Shown here: positions 13,701 to 28,200 of the stretch, piece after piece
Numbering within the stretch: the stretch's first letter is position 1
Layout of the letters: each line of letters opens with the position of its first letter
Assembly: GCA_038501625.1 (NCBI GenBank)
Contig: JAZAYU010000010.1
Location: 2,440,912-2,504,911 of the forward strand
Length of the DNA stretch: 64,000 bases
Source: Corbicula japonica
Lineage: Eukaryota > Mollusca > Bivalvia > Venerida > Cyrenidae
Reading direction: 5' to 3'
Program-made: the position numbers and the translations under genes
The notes under the pieces: generated by a model
What the model was told of the DNA's origin: nothing
What the model saw: only the letters and a program-made list of their open reading frames with translations
Database searches by the model: none

Positions 13701-16194
13701 ATAAAAAGAAAACTACTACACATATCATTTAGCAAATGTCACAGGTAGTTAAGACATCATTTGGTAACAAGTATGCTGAATTACAAAGAAAAATCTACTA
13801 AAATAATTACTCATACTTTATTAAACCGTGATAGCGATCGGCGGCGCAGGTTAAAAAGCGCCATGATTCGGAATTCAATGATTTACTTAAAACCAGTTAA
13901 TACATAACAAATTGCCGTTTTAGTCGCAAATTGTTAATGTTTCCTTAATTGGTGATCATTCTGAAATCAATCCGCAAAGTTTCAAAATGTTGCCTTAATT
14001 TTTATAAGAGTAGTGCTTGTTTCGTGCTGATGAGTAAATATTAACTCCTAATGAAAATCGCGACGTTTGAAGAAGCCGCGGCGCACATTTCAATCATCCA
14101 ATATTGTGATAAAAGCTAATTGACGCCAAAAGACTCGCTTAAAGAACAAAAAATAGTTTAAAAGCATCCTCATATCTAGAGCGTTGGTATACAAAAGTGT
14201 CACAGAAATTTTTTGCATGGTGAATCGGAAATAATACTCGGAATCAGTCATCCCCCGTACTCGCCAGACCTCGCTACGGTAGACGTTGTTAACTTTTGGG
14301 CTCATAGGTCGCAAATTTGAGATCTGCGAGGAGATCAGAAAGCTTGGCCTTCAACAAAAGTCTTCCAACAGAGTGTTTCATTAATTTATTTAATAGTCTG
14401 GTGATTTAACACCGCGAGTGTATCAAACATGCTGAAGATTACTTCAGGAACGAGTAACGGTATGCTGTGTGAGCATTGTAATGACGTTGTGACGTGTGCC
14501 GCTGGTCGGTAGGTCGTCTTGTTAAAATGTTTCCAATTTCTTTATGATAATCTATTTTTCTTTGATATTTCGTCTACAAGTTACCAAATGATGTCTCAAC
14601 TAACTGTGAAATTTGCATAAACATGTGATCAGTAGTTTTCTTTTTATTCAAATAGTCTATGATTTATTGGGACAACCCTCGTATGTAGGTAGTGTAAGCA
14701 ATTATGGGTAGCAATTATGGTTCTAACCTTTTACTTAATGTGATATAGATGTTATCACTTGGGCCAACAGTGTAGATCCAGATCAGTCGGCACATCCATG
14801 CTGTCTGTTCAGGATCTGCACTGTTGGCTTTTGATTCACGAGGTTATTTTTTAACAAGAACGGACCAATGTTAAGCCATTTCAGACGGCACAAATGTGAC
14901 AGATGCACAGTATACAGATGCACTTATTCCTGTAATCTATTTTTAGTACTCCTGTAATCTACAGTCGAGTCGCGATTTTACGAATCGCGATTTTACAAAA
15001 TAACGGTATACTACGAATAAGACGGCCGGTCCCATCCGTATTCCTTCTTTATTCAATATAAAAGGGATGCGATCGAACGAAGCGCAATTTAACGAAAAAT
15101 GCGATTTAGCGAATAATTGTGATGGTCCCTTAAGCTAGTTTTTAATGTAATAAAGATGCAATTTTAAGAATTTCGGTCAAGCAGGTGATTTTCACACCTT
15201 TTCGAGCGATATCCGTTGTTTTGTATTGTTGAGCAATTATCGACCCCGGCAGTTGTGACACGAAATACTCTGTAAACAATCGTCGGGCGTGTTTGATTGT
15301 AACAAAACAGTTTGAGTAATTAAATGTCAAATGTTTAAAATTGTATAAAATCTGAAACACGTGAATTGCTTGTCATTCTACTTCTGCCTCTAAATTCTGC
15401 AAAATCTTATTACTACGGCGAGTAATAATTCAGTAATTTATCGAGATTCTGAGAAATTAATTAAATGTCCCGTTTTTTTCAGGTGGATCTGAATTTTAAT
15501 TGATTAATGATAGCACGTAATTTTACAATAAAACTAACTAAAGCGAACATTTATTTCGTTGTCTTTTTATTTTTTGACCTTGACATATCAAAACAATAAC
15601 ACATTACGTCATATAACGACATTGACGACTTGCGGCGATAAACAACCAAAACTATCAAAAATGCGATACTACGAAAAATGCGATTTAACGAATAATCGGC
15701 TTGGTACGATGCCTATTCGTAAAATCGCGACTGGACTGTATTTATAACCATGTGACATGTCAGAACAGTTCAAAATTGCAATGCGTACATGAGTTATAAT
15801 AATGTGTATAAAAATAATTAGGGTAATGTGTAGAAAAAAAAAAATATATATAATCTTCGGCGGCTCCAGGACCTGATGTTAGCAAACAAAAACATTTTAA
15901 TGAGTTAATGGAAGCTTTTGGTGATAACTTCTTCTAACGATTTGTATTCTAAAAAAGTGTATTCTGGTTTATTGTAATTATACTTCTATTGAAGTCTATT
16001 CTAATACTGACATTAAAATTTTACTTAGCTCATGCCTAATGGCACCCCATTTAGACTAGTAATATAATCATGTATTTAGTCAGACTTACCATAGAAGCGT
16101 TTTGTATTGTCGTCTGCTGCTCCAATGTCCCACTGATCCTGTGCACCGTCAGTCTCTAAACTATTCTGTAATATACAGAACAATTTGAGTTTGG

Positions 16195-16226
<32 letters not shown>

Positions 16227-19200
16227 GGCGTTCACCTTTTCGGCGTGTAAGCGTGGTGCTGCGTTTTGGATAGGAGACCCCCATATTGCAGGCTCAGCAC
16301 CTCCGACTTCGGATCTCCTTGCGGGTCCTCCTATACCGACACCCGCCGAATCGGTCGTAATGCTAACCCTTACACCCTGAGCGCCAAGGAGGGAAGCCAT
16401 TACTACCATTTTTAAAGTCTTTGGTAAGACCCGGCCGGGGATCGAACCCACGACCTCCCAGTCCGGAAGCGGACGATCTACCTACTGAGCTAACCGGGCT
16501 GGTAAGTTTAGTTACAGGAAAATTTGTCTTTTGCAATATTAATAACATTTTTCAGTTTCAGCTACTTTTAGAAAGAAAACACGGTTATATTACATTTTCT
16601 TCTAAACAAATAATTTGGTTACAAAGTTTTACTATTTTATACATCTTTTACCATGCAATGCACAAAAATCAATGTAGTCTGCTAAAATGACTGAAATCAT
16701 TTCAAGGAGTGACAAAAAACATTCCAAAGATGCACTTTCACTTGCCATGATTCAAATAAGGGTACAAATCTACTACCAATGCTAATACCTCTATTGGTGC
16801 TGTGTTGGTCTGGTGAAATGTGGCCTGGACAAGAGAAGCATGGTATGTGGTATCGTCTTCTTTCCGTGACGGACTCTGAAAGAAAATAAATACTCACAGT
16901 AATCACACTGTCACATCATAATCATAAAACCTTTACTGCATGGAGCATATATCCCACGTGCAACCAGTGTAGATACATACATAGGAGCCCAAGTTCATAA
17001 AACTAAGTTTTGAGATCAGTCTCAAATCTCAAGCATCTGATTGGCTGAAATGGCCAATCAGATGCTTCAGATTTGAGACTGATCTCCAGATTTAGTTTTA
17101 TGATCTTGGGCCCTGTCTACACATCCATGCAGTCTGATCATGATCTATACTGTTTGACTTTAGATAAAATAGGTTATTTCTAATACAGATCACACTGCAC
17201 AGACATACACTGGTCACAGATGGGTTATAAGCCGTATCAATGGAGCAAAACGGGTTTGAACCCTTTCCTCCATATATACGCATTTTTACGCATGTGCGAC
17301 CAGTGTAGATCCAGATCAGCAGGCACATCCGTGCTGTATGATCAGGATCTGCACTGGTTGCATTTTGGTCAGAGATAACCAAACAAATCAAAAAGCGAAC
17401 AGTTTAGATCTTGATCAGACAGCACAGATGTGCCAGCTGATCATGATCTAAACTGTTCGCCCTCGCAATAAAGGTGTATCTGTGGAGGAAAGGGTTTTCT
17501 TGCATACCGGATAAGTATTTCTGCGTGATTTACCGGGGAAAGAAAATCCTATCTTTTCCCTAGGGAAAAGATAACGTTCGCGTGCTACACGAGTGACGTC
17601 ACGTCTTCAAGTATCTGACGTAATATATTCAAGTTAGTGACGTCATTAAGAAAATAAGGTTTGCGTTAACGTCAATATTTCAGCGTAAGGAAACAAAATT
17701 TAGTTTGTATGAATGTACACAAATGTTATGAACAGTAAAAGGTATGCAAGAAAAAGCATCTTGCATGGGACATTTGGTAAAGATAGAAAAATCTGTCACC
17801 TCGGGTGAACTGTTTTGGCGGGAACTCGGTAGAGCCTCGTTCCCGCAAAAACAGTTCCCCCTCGGTGACAGATTTTTCCATCTTCACCTCACACTCATGC
17901 AAGATACTTATAAAGAACATCTTATTGTGCTTTCTTAAGCATCTAGATCACATTAAGTGTGTTCAGAAATTGTTACTGCATGAATAACAGTTTGCTGTTC
18001 ATGAATTTGTGCATTTAATTATGAGAATTATATTCTTAATCATAATACGGATTATAATTTCGACATCAATTATTTGTTTTTAATTATTTTTAGAGATTGT
18101 AATATTTTACCACAGTTCTAAATGCACTAGTGCCTTCTTCAGTGCTAGGAGGGGGTGATCTAAAACTTCTAGCAACTTCAGATCTTTGAGTAACCGGTTC
18201 AGGACTGGAGTTTGAGCCTGCTTGTCCTGGCAAGAGGTGGTAGGAGGCCAGCAGGGCCGTCACCTGGGCTAGATCCTTAGACTGACCATTGTCCAGATCT
18301 GTTTCATAGTATGTTGTATTACCGGCAGTGGACTTTTTGCTATCCTTCTGGTCTGTACCTCTAAGTGGAACTGTAAAATATTCATTTGGTCAGAGAAATG
18401 CACTGTGATTTTTTTACAAAATATTTATCAAATGTTGCTTTTTATTCTAGGTTTGAAATTAGATGTTTTCAATTGACAGCACCTAAGAATCATTGATGAA
18501 CTTCACAAAGATAGCTGTATTTCACCTTTAAATCAGTCATCAGTCATTTTCAGCTAACAATTGTATATAAACTTTTTCAAAACTGATACACGTGCTATTT
18601 AGTTAAAAGATACTGCTAATCATCATCTGTCATCAATTATTATTAACCGTTAACTCCATATATATATATATACACATTTAATTATGTGTGCAACCAGTGT
18701 AGATCCGGATCAGCTGGCAAATCCTTGCTATCTGATCAGTATCTGAACTGTTTGCTTTTTGGTCAGAAATAGCCTAATAAATAAAAATTTGAACAGTGTG
18801 CCTCCTGATCTGAAGGCACAGATGTGACAGCCAATCCTGATCTGAAGGCACAGATGTGACAGCTGATCCTGATCTGAAGGCACAGATGTGACAGCTGATC
18901 TAGATCTAAACTGGTCACAGCTTGGTCAGAAACAACCTAATAAATATAAAAGCAGTTTTAGATCCTGATCAGACAGCACACATGTGCCTGTTTATCTGGA
19001 TCTACACTGTTTGCCCATGCGTATATATATGTCCAAGGTTATAAAACTGAGCATGGAAACCAGTCTCAAATCTCAAGCATCTGATTGGCTGAAATGGTGA
19101 CTGGTCGCCATTTCAGCCAATCAGATGCTTGAGATTTGAGACTGGTTTCCAATCTCAGCTTTAAAACCTTCAGCCATGGAGTAAAGGGTTAACACAGAAA

Positions 19201-22200
19201 AATCTCTTACGCTTCTGAACGGGTGAAGTTGGGCTGTTAGGATCTGTAAATGCTTTTGGTTTGCGTAATGTGCTCATCATTTCTTGAAGTCTTGCACCCT
19301 CCTCTGACAGACCAGCCATAATGTTCTTAACCCTTGCCAAGTCCTTTTCCATCTTCATCTTCGTGCGTAGTGACTCACTCGACTACAAGGATAAAGACCA
19401 TTGAAACAATTAGCAATATGTTTAAAAGAGAGATAATTAGGGCCAAGATCATAAAACTGAGGTTGAAGACCAGTCTCAAATCTCAAGCATCTGATTGACT
19501 GAAATAGTGAAATCCACACATATTTAGCATCTGATTGGCTAAAATAGCAAAGGCACAAATCTTAAGCATCTTATTGACTGAAATAGCAAAAGCCGCAAAT
19601 CTTAAGCATCTGATTGGCAGCAATAAAAACTATTCTTAACTGGATGTACACTGTTCACACTTGCGATATAACCCAAGTATATGAAGGGTCAACTGTAGCT
19701 TGTACAAGAAACAGCTCACTGATACAGTTAATCTTACAATTCACAAGAACAATGTTATTATTTTATTAAAAATTAAACCCTAATTTGATTATGGAGATGT
19801 TATTTATTAGTCATAGCACTGTTTTTACGAGACAGAGTCAACCCAGATTTCATGGATGTAATGTAAGCATACCAATGCCTGTGTACTCCACTGATACACC
19901 TTTATTGCATGGGCAAACACTGTAGATCCAGATCAGCTGGCACATTTGTGCCATCTGATTAGGATCTTCACTATTTGGTTTTAGACTCATAAGGTTATTT
20001 CTGAATAAGACGCTAACAGTCTAGATCCAGATCAGATGGCATAAGGGCCACACATGTTTTAAAATGAGTATATATGGAGTGAAGGGTTAACTGATAAGAA
20101 CCTGTTGACATACCAGTGATGGAGCACTTTTACTGCGGGAGACATTTCCATGAACCTTGGACCTCAGTAACGCCACTTCGTGTTCCAGTTTGTTGTTTTC
20201 AGCAGTTGTCTCCTCCAATTCCTGTAAAAGTAACAACAAGAAATATTTAATTTCTGAAAATCTTTCCTGATACTTGCATTTACTTCTTTCCTCCATAAAT
20301 ACACATTTTTAAGCATGTGCGACCAGTGTAGATCCAGATCCGTGCCGTCTGATCAGGATCTTTACTGGTCGCATTTTGGTTAGAAATAACCTAACGAATC
20401 ATAAAGTGAACAGTGCAGATCCTGATCAGACGGCACGAATGTGCCGTCTGATCCGGAACTACACTGTTTGCACACGCAATAAAGGTGTGTCTATGGAGGA
20501 AAGGGTTATGAGGGTACTCACTATTAGAACTTCTGCAAGCATTTTTCATATGTTAACTAAACATTAACCCCATGTATGTGTTTTATTGCATATGCTTACA
20601 GTGCAGATCTGTTCAGGATCTACACTGTTCTCTTTTGATTCTTTAAGTTACTTGTGATCAAGAAGCAAATGGTGCAGGTCCAGATCAGAGGGCTTGGATG
20701 TGCAGAATGATCTGGATCTACACTAGTTGCACATGCGACAAACCCTGTATATATCGAGTAAAGACTTTCCAAACGTTGAAAAATGTGGTCAAGATGAGAA
20801 AATCAGTCTGACCGAAAAACATTCTGTCTGACTGAAAAATTTTATAATATTTTAAAGACCCCACTTTGATTGCAGAGTACTGAAAAGTATGAAATGCACC
20901 AGATGTTTACAGGAAACGGCATTGGTGCGACATGTCATTATGACTAATACATAAAGAATTGCCAGACAATTGTGCCAATAACATAAGAAATCACATAGGA
21001 CCGACCCAAATTTTACCAGACAGGTCCTTAAAGGGATTGAACAGTTATTTCCATTGTTTATTCTTGCTGTCATAGTGTGCTTAACCCTTTCCTCCATAGA
21101 TACACCTTTATTGCATGGGCAAACAGTTTAGATCCAGATCAGACGCCATTAATGTGCTGTCTGATCAGGATCTAAACTGTTTGCTTTTTTATTTGTTAGG
21201 CTATTTCTGACCAAAACGTGGATGTGCCGGCTGATCTGGATATACACTGATCGCACATGCGTAAATATATAGAGGAAAGAGTTAACAAAAGAGCCCTTTT
21301 AGCCAAAAAGTTTCCTAATTATGTACCTTTGAAGCTTCTGCAAGCTGCTGTAGCACCCTAGATAATTCTTTCTCTATAGTCTTCTGTTGCTGCAGTAATT
21401 TGTCCAATTCCCGCGGGTTCGTACAGTGCTGATCCTGCTTCTTTAACAAGCCACCTAATGCCCGCTCCAACATTTCCTAAAAACAACACAAACATATTGA
21501 AGGCTGAACATGACATTTACTTACAAGTTTACTATTAAATTGGTACACAAGGTTTAATTTTGTGCATTATAGCATTTTGAACACTGGCAAAAGTGCAAAT
21601 TCAAACACTGTAAGACATAGCATGCCTAAAGCACAGGTCATAATAAACCTAGGTTAACAATTAAAACAAGAGGGCCATGATAGCCCTTTATCGCTCACCT
21701 GAGTACAACAAAGTTATTTTTAGTAACAGTGACCAAGACCCAGATGACCCATATTCGAACTCATCCGAGAAATCATTGGGACAAACATCCTGACCAAGTT
21801 TCATGACAATCGGAGCAAAAATGTGACCGCTAGAGTGTTAACAAGAAAATTCTATTTTAAGAAACAGTGACCTAGTTTTTGGACCCAGATGACCCATATT
21901 TGAACTCGTCCAAGAAATCATTAGGACAAACATCCTGACCATGTTTCATGACAATCGAGGCAAAAATGTGACCGCTAGAGTATTAACAAGAAAATTCTTT
22001 TTAGTAACAGTGACCTAGTTTTTGGACCCATATTCAAACTCTTCCAAGAAATCATTGGGACAAACATCCTGACCAAGTTTCATGACAATCGGAGCAAAAA
22101 TGTGATCGCTAGAGTGTTAACAAGAAAATTCTAATTTTAGTAACAGTGACTTAGTTTTTAGACCCAGATGACCCATATTCGAACTCGTCTGAGAAATCAT

Positions 22201-25200
22201 TGGGACAAACATCCTGACCAAGTTTCATGACAATCGGAGAAAAAATGTGACTGCTAGAGTGTTAACAAGAAAATTTTATTTTTAGTAACAGTGACCTAGT
22301 TTTTGGACCCAGATGACCCATATTCGAACTCGTCCGAGAAATCATTGGGACAAACATCCTGACCAAGTTTCATGACAATCGGAGCAAAAATGTGACCGCT
22401 AGAGTGTTAACGAACTAAGTGTGGACGGACGACGGACATTCATCGATCCTTATAGCTCACCCTGAGCCAGCTCAGGTGAGCTAAAAAGACTAGATGGATG
22501 ACATTTTAATGTGCATGAAATATAATATAATTGAGGAAACATTCTGAACAGGCACAAACACAGGGAATAAATTAACAAGCATGTTCTTACCCGGTCTTCT
22601 TTTAAGGAAGTCACCTGGAAGGACTGATCCTGCATTACTTTATCCAGATCATACAATCTGTTCAATTTCTCCTGAAAACAGACAGGTAAATTCGCATTTT
22701 GTGAGTTTTGTGAACATGCTGAACCCTCTTCTCCATATATAGGACTTTTATGACATGGGCAAACAGTGTAGATCCAGATCAGCCAGCATATCAGTGACAT
22801 TTCTGATCAGGATCTCCACTGTTAGCTTTTTATTCATTAGGTTATTTCTGACTAAGAAATGAACTATGTAGATCCAGTTCAGATGGCTCGATGTGCAGGA
22901 TGATCTGGATCTATACTGCTCTCCCTTGCGAATAATATATAGTTATTTGGTTTTTTTGACAGGGAATGTGAGGATATATTGCCGGTCTGGGTGTCATATT
23001 ACCCGAGCCGCAGGCGAGGGATAATATTACACCCAGACCGGCAATATATCCTCACACACCCTTTCAAGGAACCAAACAATTGTTTTATTATACTGCAAAG
23101 ACTTTTTCAGACAAAATTAATAAGAAAACATCGATTTTTCGATTATTTCGCTTATTTAATGCCGAACGGCTTAATTCCCCTCTGAGAACCTCAATAATAA
23201 CATGTCTGACGTCATTAATTTACCTGCATGATGTCAGTTCTATAGAAATTGAATGGACTATCCATTTGATTTTTATTCACAAAATTTGAGAATAATCTGA
23301 TCGTTTTCAATGCTAAAAACATAACATAAATATTTTCTGTAACAATTTTAGTAATTCCTAAGCATACCGCTTTATAATTTACAAGATCGGCTTCAAATTA
23401 TGCATTTTTACGGAAATTCAAAACAAAATGGCGGACGACAACAAAAGGTGGGAGGCCAGACGGGGAAATTAAGACAAGTGCAGTTCATATCTACGGCCGA
23501 TCCGTAAATACGGATATACATCAGCGGCAAATTATCCAATCAAATTCAAGGAAATTTCTTTGCAGTATAATAATATGCCTTACTCTAACTTGCTCAACTG
23601 GGCTCAAAAAACTGGATAGTCTGACATTCCAAACTAGTCACAAGCTTCAGTCAAACACAGACTCTTGTCCCCGACACTTGACCCCTTTTCCAGTAGGCAA
23701 GTGTCATCAACAATTAATACACTGCAACTCCGTTATATCGCGATCCGTTATATTGCGATATCTAATATATCGCGCTTGGTCCGTGGATCCCAATTTTTTG
23801 TCCATTTACAATTTTCATTCTTTGTGGGTGGTAAAAAAGATCAAATGATTAAATTAACGTTGGCGACAAACTCACGAAACGCACGCTTTTTACGTGTCGT
23901 ATTACGTCATTATCAGCGAAGGCTGTTTATTACATTTTGTATGCAGGGATTTAAGAGGCGATGTACACGTTCACCAGCAGATACAATTTAACATCAAACG
24001 TACGAAAATAGATTAAAGTTTTTTTACAATTCAATGCTTTTGATTTGACATGAAACCCCCTTTGTGATGAACAATAGATGCGAAAAACACCAAGCTAATG
24101 TACTGGCAGAATTTCGTTCACGAGACAAATTGCAAATAAGCGACAATTAATGTTAGTTGCTAACCATAATAGGCATGAGCAGGAAACGTCAAAACAGCTT
24201 GTTGTTTTGACATTACCTGCTCATCGACATATCAAGCATATCAACGACGGACGACGACGAACTAACATCGCCGACCATGACCGACCAACAGATCGTCGAT
24301 CATTTGAAAAGTACCGAAAACAATAATACCACCATTGGAAATTGATGACAGCCATCTTTGTTTTGTACATTAATTAATTTCTTTTTATAAAAAATAAAAC
24401 TTAATAAATTATATAAAAAAGTTGTTTTAAAAACATTTGTCCAGCACAGAACGTACTCCCTGATGTACCCGTAGATTTCACGATGTGTTAATTACGCAAC
24501 ACCGCGATATACATGCATCTGACAGCTAAAACAAATGAATTCTCCTTGTTTTAGCGCATTTATTTACTTATATCGCGCTCCGTTTATATCGCGGTTGGCT
24601 GGCTTGGACCCCGAGGTCCGCGATATAATGGAGTTGCAGTGTATACAAATTGATATGGAAAATGTTAAATTCCTCAGTAAAACCATAAACATGCAGTGAC
24701 AGTATTAAGTAATTAAAAATGAGTAACAATATCAAAAGTTGTTTCACAAAGACAAAATATAAAAACTAATTAATGAGCAAACTTTAAACTCAGCACAATG
24801 TTAGAACATAAATAAAAAGCAAAAAAAAATGACATAAAGATTACTTGGAGTAAAGGCAATACTATGTATCTATGGAGTCAGTTCCTTAGTCAAGTCATAA
24901 CCTCAAATCTTATTATGCAGCAGGCATTAAAAAGTTTTTTGATCAAGCAGAATTGTTTTAGTAATAAAAAAGAATAAAAAACAAAAACAATCATGACAAC
25001 AACAACAACAAAATTCACTAAAATAGTTCTACAACAAAAACTGTCAAGAACAGTGAAAATTTGATGCACAAGACAAACAAATTGTTCTGAATTTTGACGT
25101 AACTTATAAAACATCTTTCAAACTGTGAAGGAAATAACAAATTAACAATCTAACAAATTAAATTTAATTGGATAACATTCAAATTACAAATACTTCAAAT

Positions 25201-28200
25201 TAAAACTGAAGAATTGCTTATTATATTTAAAGATCTTTTAAGTAAGTAGTGCATCAAAAATGTTCAGGAAACAAGACAGTACATTAATAAAGTCTAATCA
25301 TTAGATGCAGTCACAAACTGGATTGTGATTATACCAAATCATTCCAGATATTTTGTAACCTTTTCCTCCACAATAACACATTTTTACGCATGTCCCACCA
25401 GTGTAGATCCAGATCAGCTGGCAAATCCATGCCTTCTGATCAGGATCTGCACTGTTTGCTTTTTTTGGTCAGAAATAACCTGAGGCACGCCACGGAAAAA
25501 GGTACCTTTGGTCATTTTTTGTGTCATTTTTGTTATTACATTTAGAAAGAACTTTCAAATTTCTATTATTTTCTCAGAACAAAACAGTGATTTTGTTACA
25601 CATTTTGACAATAAAATGGTATTTTTACCGCGAATTGCATAATAATTAATGTCGTCTGCTCAACTTTATGACGTCGTTTCAAGGATTGACGTCAACTGCC
25701 CGAAGGTACCTTTTCCCGTGGCGTACCTCACCTAATGAATCAAAAAGCGAACAGAGCAGATCCTGATCAGATGGCACAGATGTGCCGGCTCATCTGAATC
25801 TACTGTTCACCCACGCAATAAAGGTGTGTCCATGTAGGAAATGGTTAATTACTTGAAACTAGTATTTTTCATAAAAACTCGTAACAATGATCAGGCATTA
25901 CAAGCTTGATTTGGCATAATCAACAATCAGACAACTCTGAACCCTATTACCATATATCGGGTAATTTTCATAAACTTTAAAATGTCATTTATTTTTCTGT
26001 TTTAATGTTTCTCTATTTTCTGTGGAAATAGTTTGGGCATTCATCAATCTAGTGAGAGAAAAAAACTGACTTACCCTTTGTGTAATATGTGATATGAGAA
26101 CAGCTTTTATTCATTCAAGTTTCATAATAATTTGGCAAATAATAATACAATATATGTTAGGGTAGATAACAGACTTTGGCTAATTCACTACTACTCTATT
26201 AACAGTACCATTATCCAATATTTGCAACAGTGTGCTAACCAACCATTCAAATTTACATTGTTTAAAATTTTCTGCATTCTACTGGTACATGAAAGTAGCG
26301 TAATTTTGACCCGATATATGGTACCTGGTACCACATCAAAACTAAGAAGTTATCCACAGTGCATCCTGTACTTACTGTGTATTCAATCTGTTTGATGTTT
26401 TCAAGTATACATATAATCAACTGTTAATATTTACAACATAACACAGACATTCTATCTGTTTTCTAAAATCAGACAGAAAGTTTACATATGCATCCTAAAC
26501 CAGTAAAACATACCAATATTTAATGGTCTATAGCAGAGGATTTTTTATTCATTACAGCAATATACCATCATTGTTTGAATACTTTTTTCCCAGAATTCAG
26601 CAGTAAAAAGTTGGGTGTGTGGCTAATACACAGGTTTGGCTGCTTATACACTTCGTTAAGCCATTTTCATCTCTTCAATCAGGTTTGGGAGGAGGTGAGG
26701 CTTATACTTGATTGCGGCTTATATTCGAACAATGACGGTAACCATAAATAACTAGCACCATAAACTATGACAATGATAAAATCTAGTGAACAATGATTCA
26801 AACATCCTTAGCTTCTCTGAAAGTATTCTACAGTGACCTTGCAAACCATATAAAGCAGTGCCCAAAGTTATAAAACTGAGCATGGAAACCAGTCTCAAAT
26901 CTCAAGCATCTGATTGGCTGAAATGGTGACCAGTCACCATTGCAGCCAATCAGATGCTTGAGATTCGAGACTGGTTTCCAATCTCAGTTTTATAACCTTC
27001 AGGCCAGTTTTCTAATGACCAAAAATTTCTAGGATTCTACAAAAAAAGTTGCAAATCTGTCATATTTCTTCTGAAGTTGCTAATTTACCTCTAATTCTTT
27101 TAACTGAAATGTAACAATCCTTCTTGTGATATATAATTAATCATGTTTAACATAAAATAAGATTTCATAGTGTGTCTGAAACTTGCAATAACCCTCCATG
27201 TTAAAAAAATCTGTGATAACTTTTATCAAAATCCACTTCTTGTCTTTTTTCCCCCACCTGCTTCCTTGTTGTATTTGTCTTCAAATGATCTTTATCTTGT
27301 ATGAGCATCACCCATACGTAATAACATCAAACATAAGGAGATTTCGAAATTTAAGATAATTTGATAGTATGCTTTTTTACATTTGTGACAACAAATGCCT
27401 TTAATATAAAGAATATAGTACCTGAAATGCTTATTTTCGTGGAAGTACATATAAAATTTAATTGATTCATTAAAACATCCTGCCTACATGCATCAGGCAA
27501 ATCCAGCTATTTACAAACAAATATGTAAGCTTTTCATACTGCAAAGCCAAGCAAAGCTCAATCTGTAAAATTTAAGCATTCATTTGCATCAAAAATATAG
27601 TTCTCTCACCAAAACATGTAATATATTTCTTCATAAATTGTTTTAAGCACATAATGTGAAAGGATTTAAATTATAAACTAAAATACAAACCTCTAAATCA
27701 GCCTGTTCTTTAGTCAGCTGCCTCACATCATCCTCAATTCCTTGAACAACTTGTTCTTCTTGGTGTTTTCTGGAGAATTCAATCATCTTCTTAGGTGGAG
27801 AGTACTGCTCGGGAGATAACAAGTGCTGAAATTGTAAAAACAGTTTGACTGGCTAATGCTAAGGAGATAAGTGCTGATGTTGTAACAACAGTTTTGACTG
27901 GCTACTGCTAAGGTGATAACAAGTGCTGAAATTGTAAAAACAGTTTTGATTAGATACTGCGCAGGAGATAATAATTGCTGAAATTGGCACAACTGTTTTG
28001 ATTGGCTACTGCTCAGGGGATTACAAGTTCTAATAATTAAACAACAGTTTTGATTGACTACTGCTCAGCTGACTACAACTTACAAGTACTGATTCAGGTT
28101 TTCCAGAATTCTAACAAAATTTATGTTTAAGAAACTAAAGGCTTTGTAAAGTGTGTTTTATGTGCTGCAGGTCAGTATTAAAAAGTCTCATTTAAAGAGA

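Noticed and set aside
14090..14314. Minus-strand 74-codon frame
   Set aside because: Antisense to the degraded mariner transposase region.
16427..16500. Functional tRNA gene
   Set aside because: A and B boxes are present, but the anticodon stem-loop is irregular and the unit continues into a SINE body with poly-A and target duplication.
16161..16548. Frames over a tRNA-like sequence
   Set aside because: They translate the SINE and its poly-A (poly-Lys tail).
17726..17987. Frames on both strands at 17.7-18.0 kb
   Set aside because: Artefacts of the foldback at 17772-17886; the two strands give similar peptides.
23665..23991. 108-codon frame
   Set aside because: Starts outside and runs into a pogo-like element TIR; no domain.
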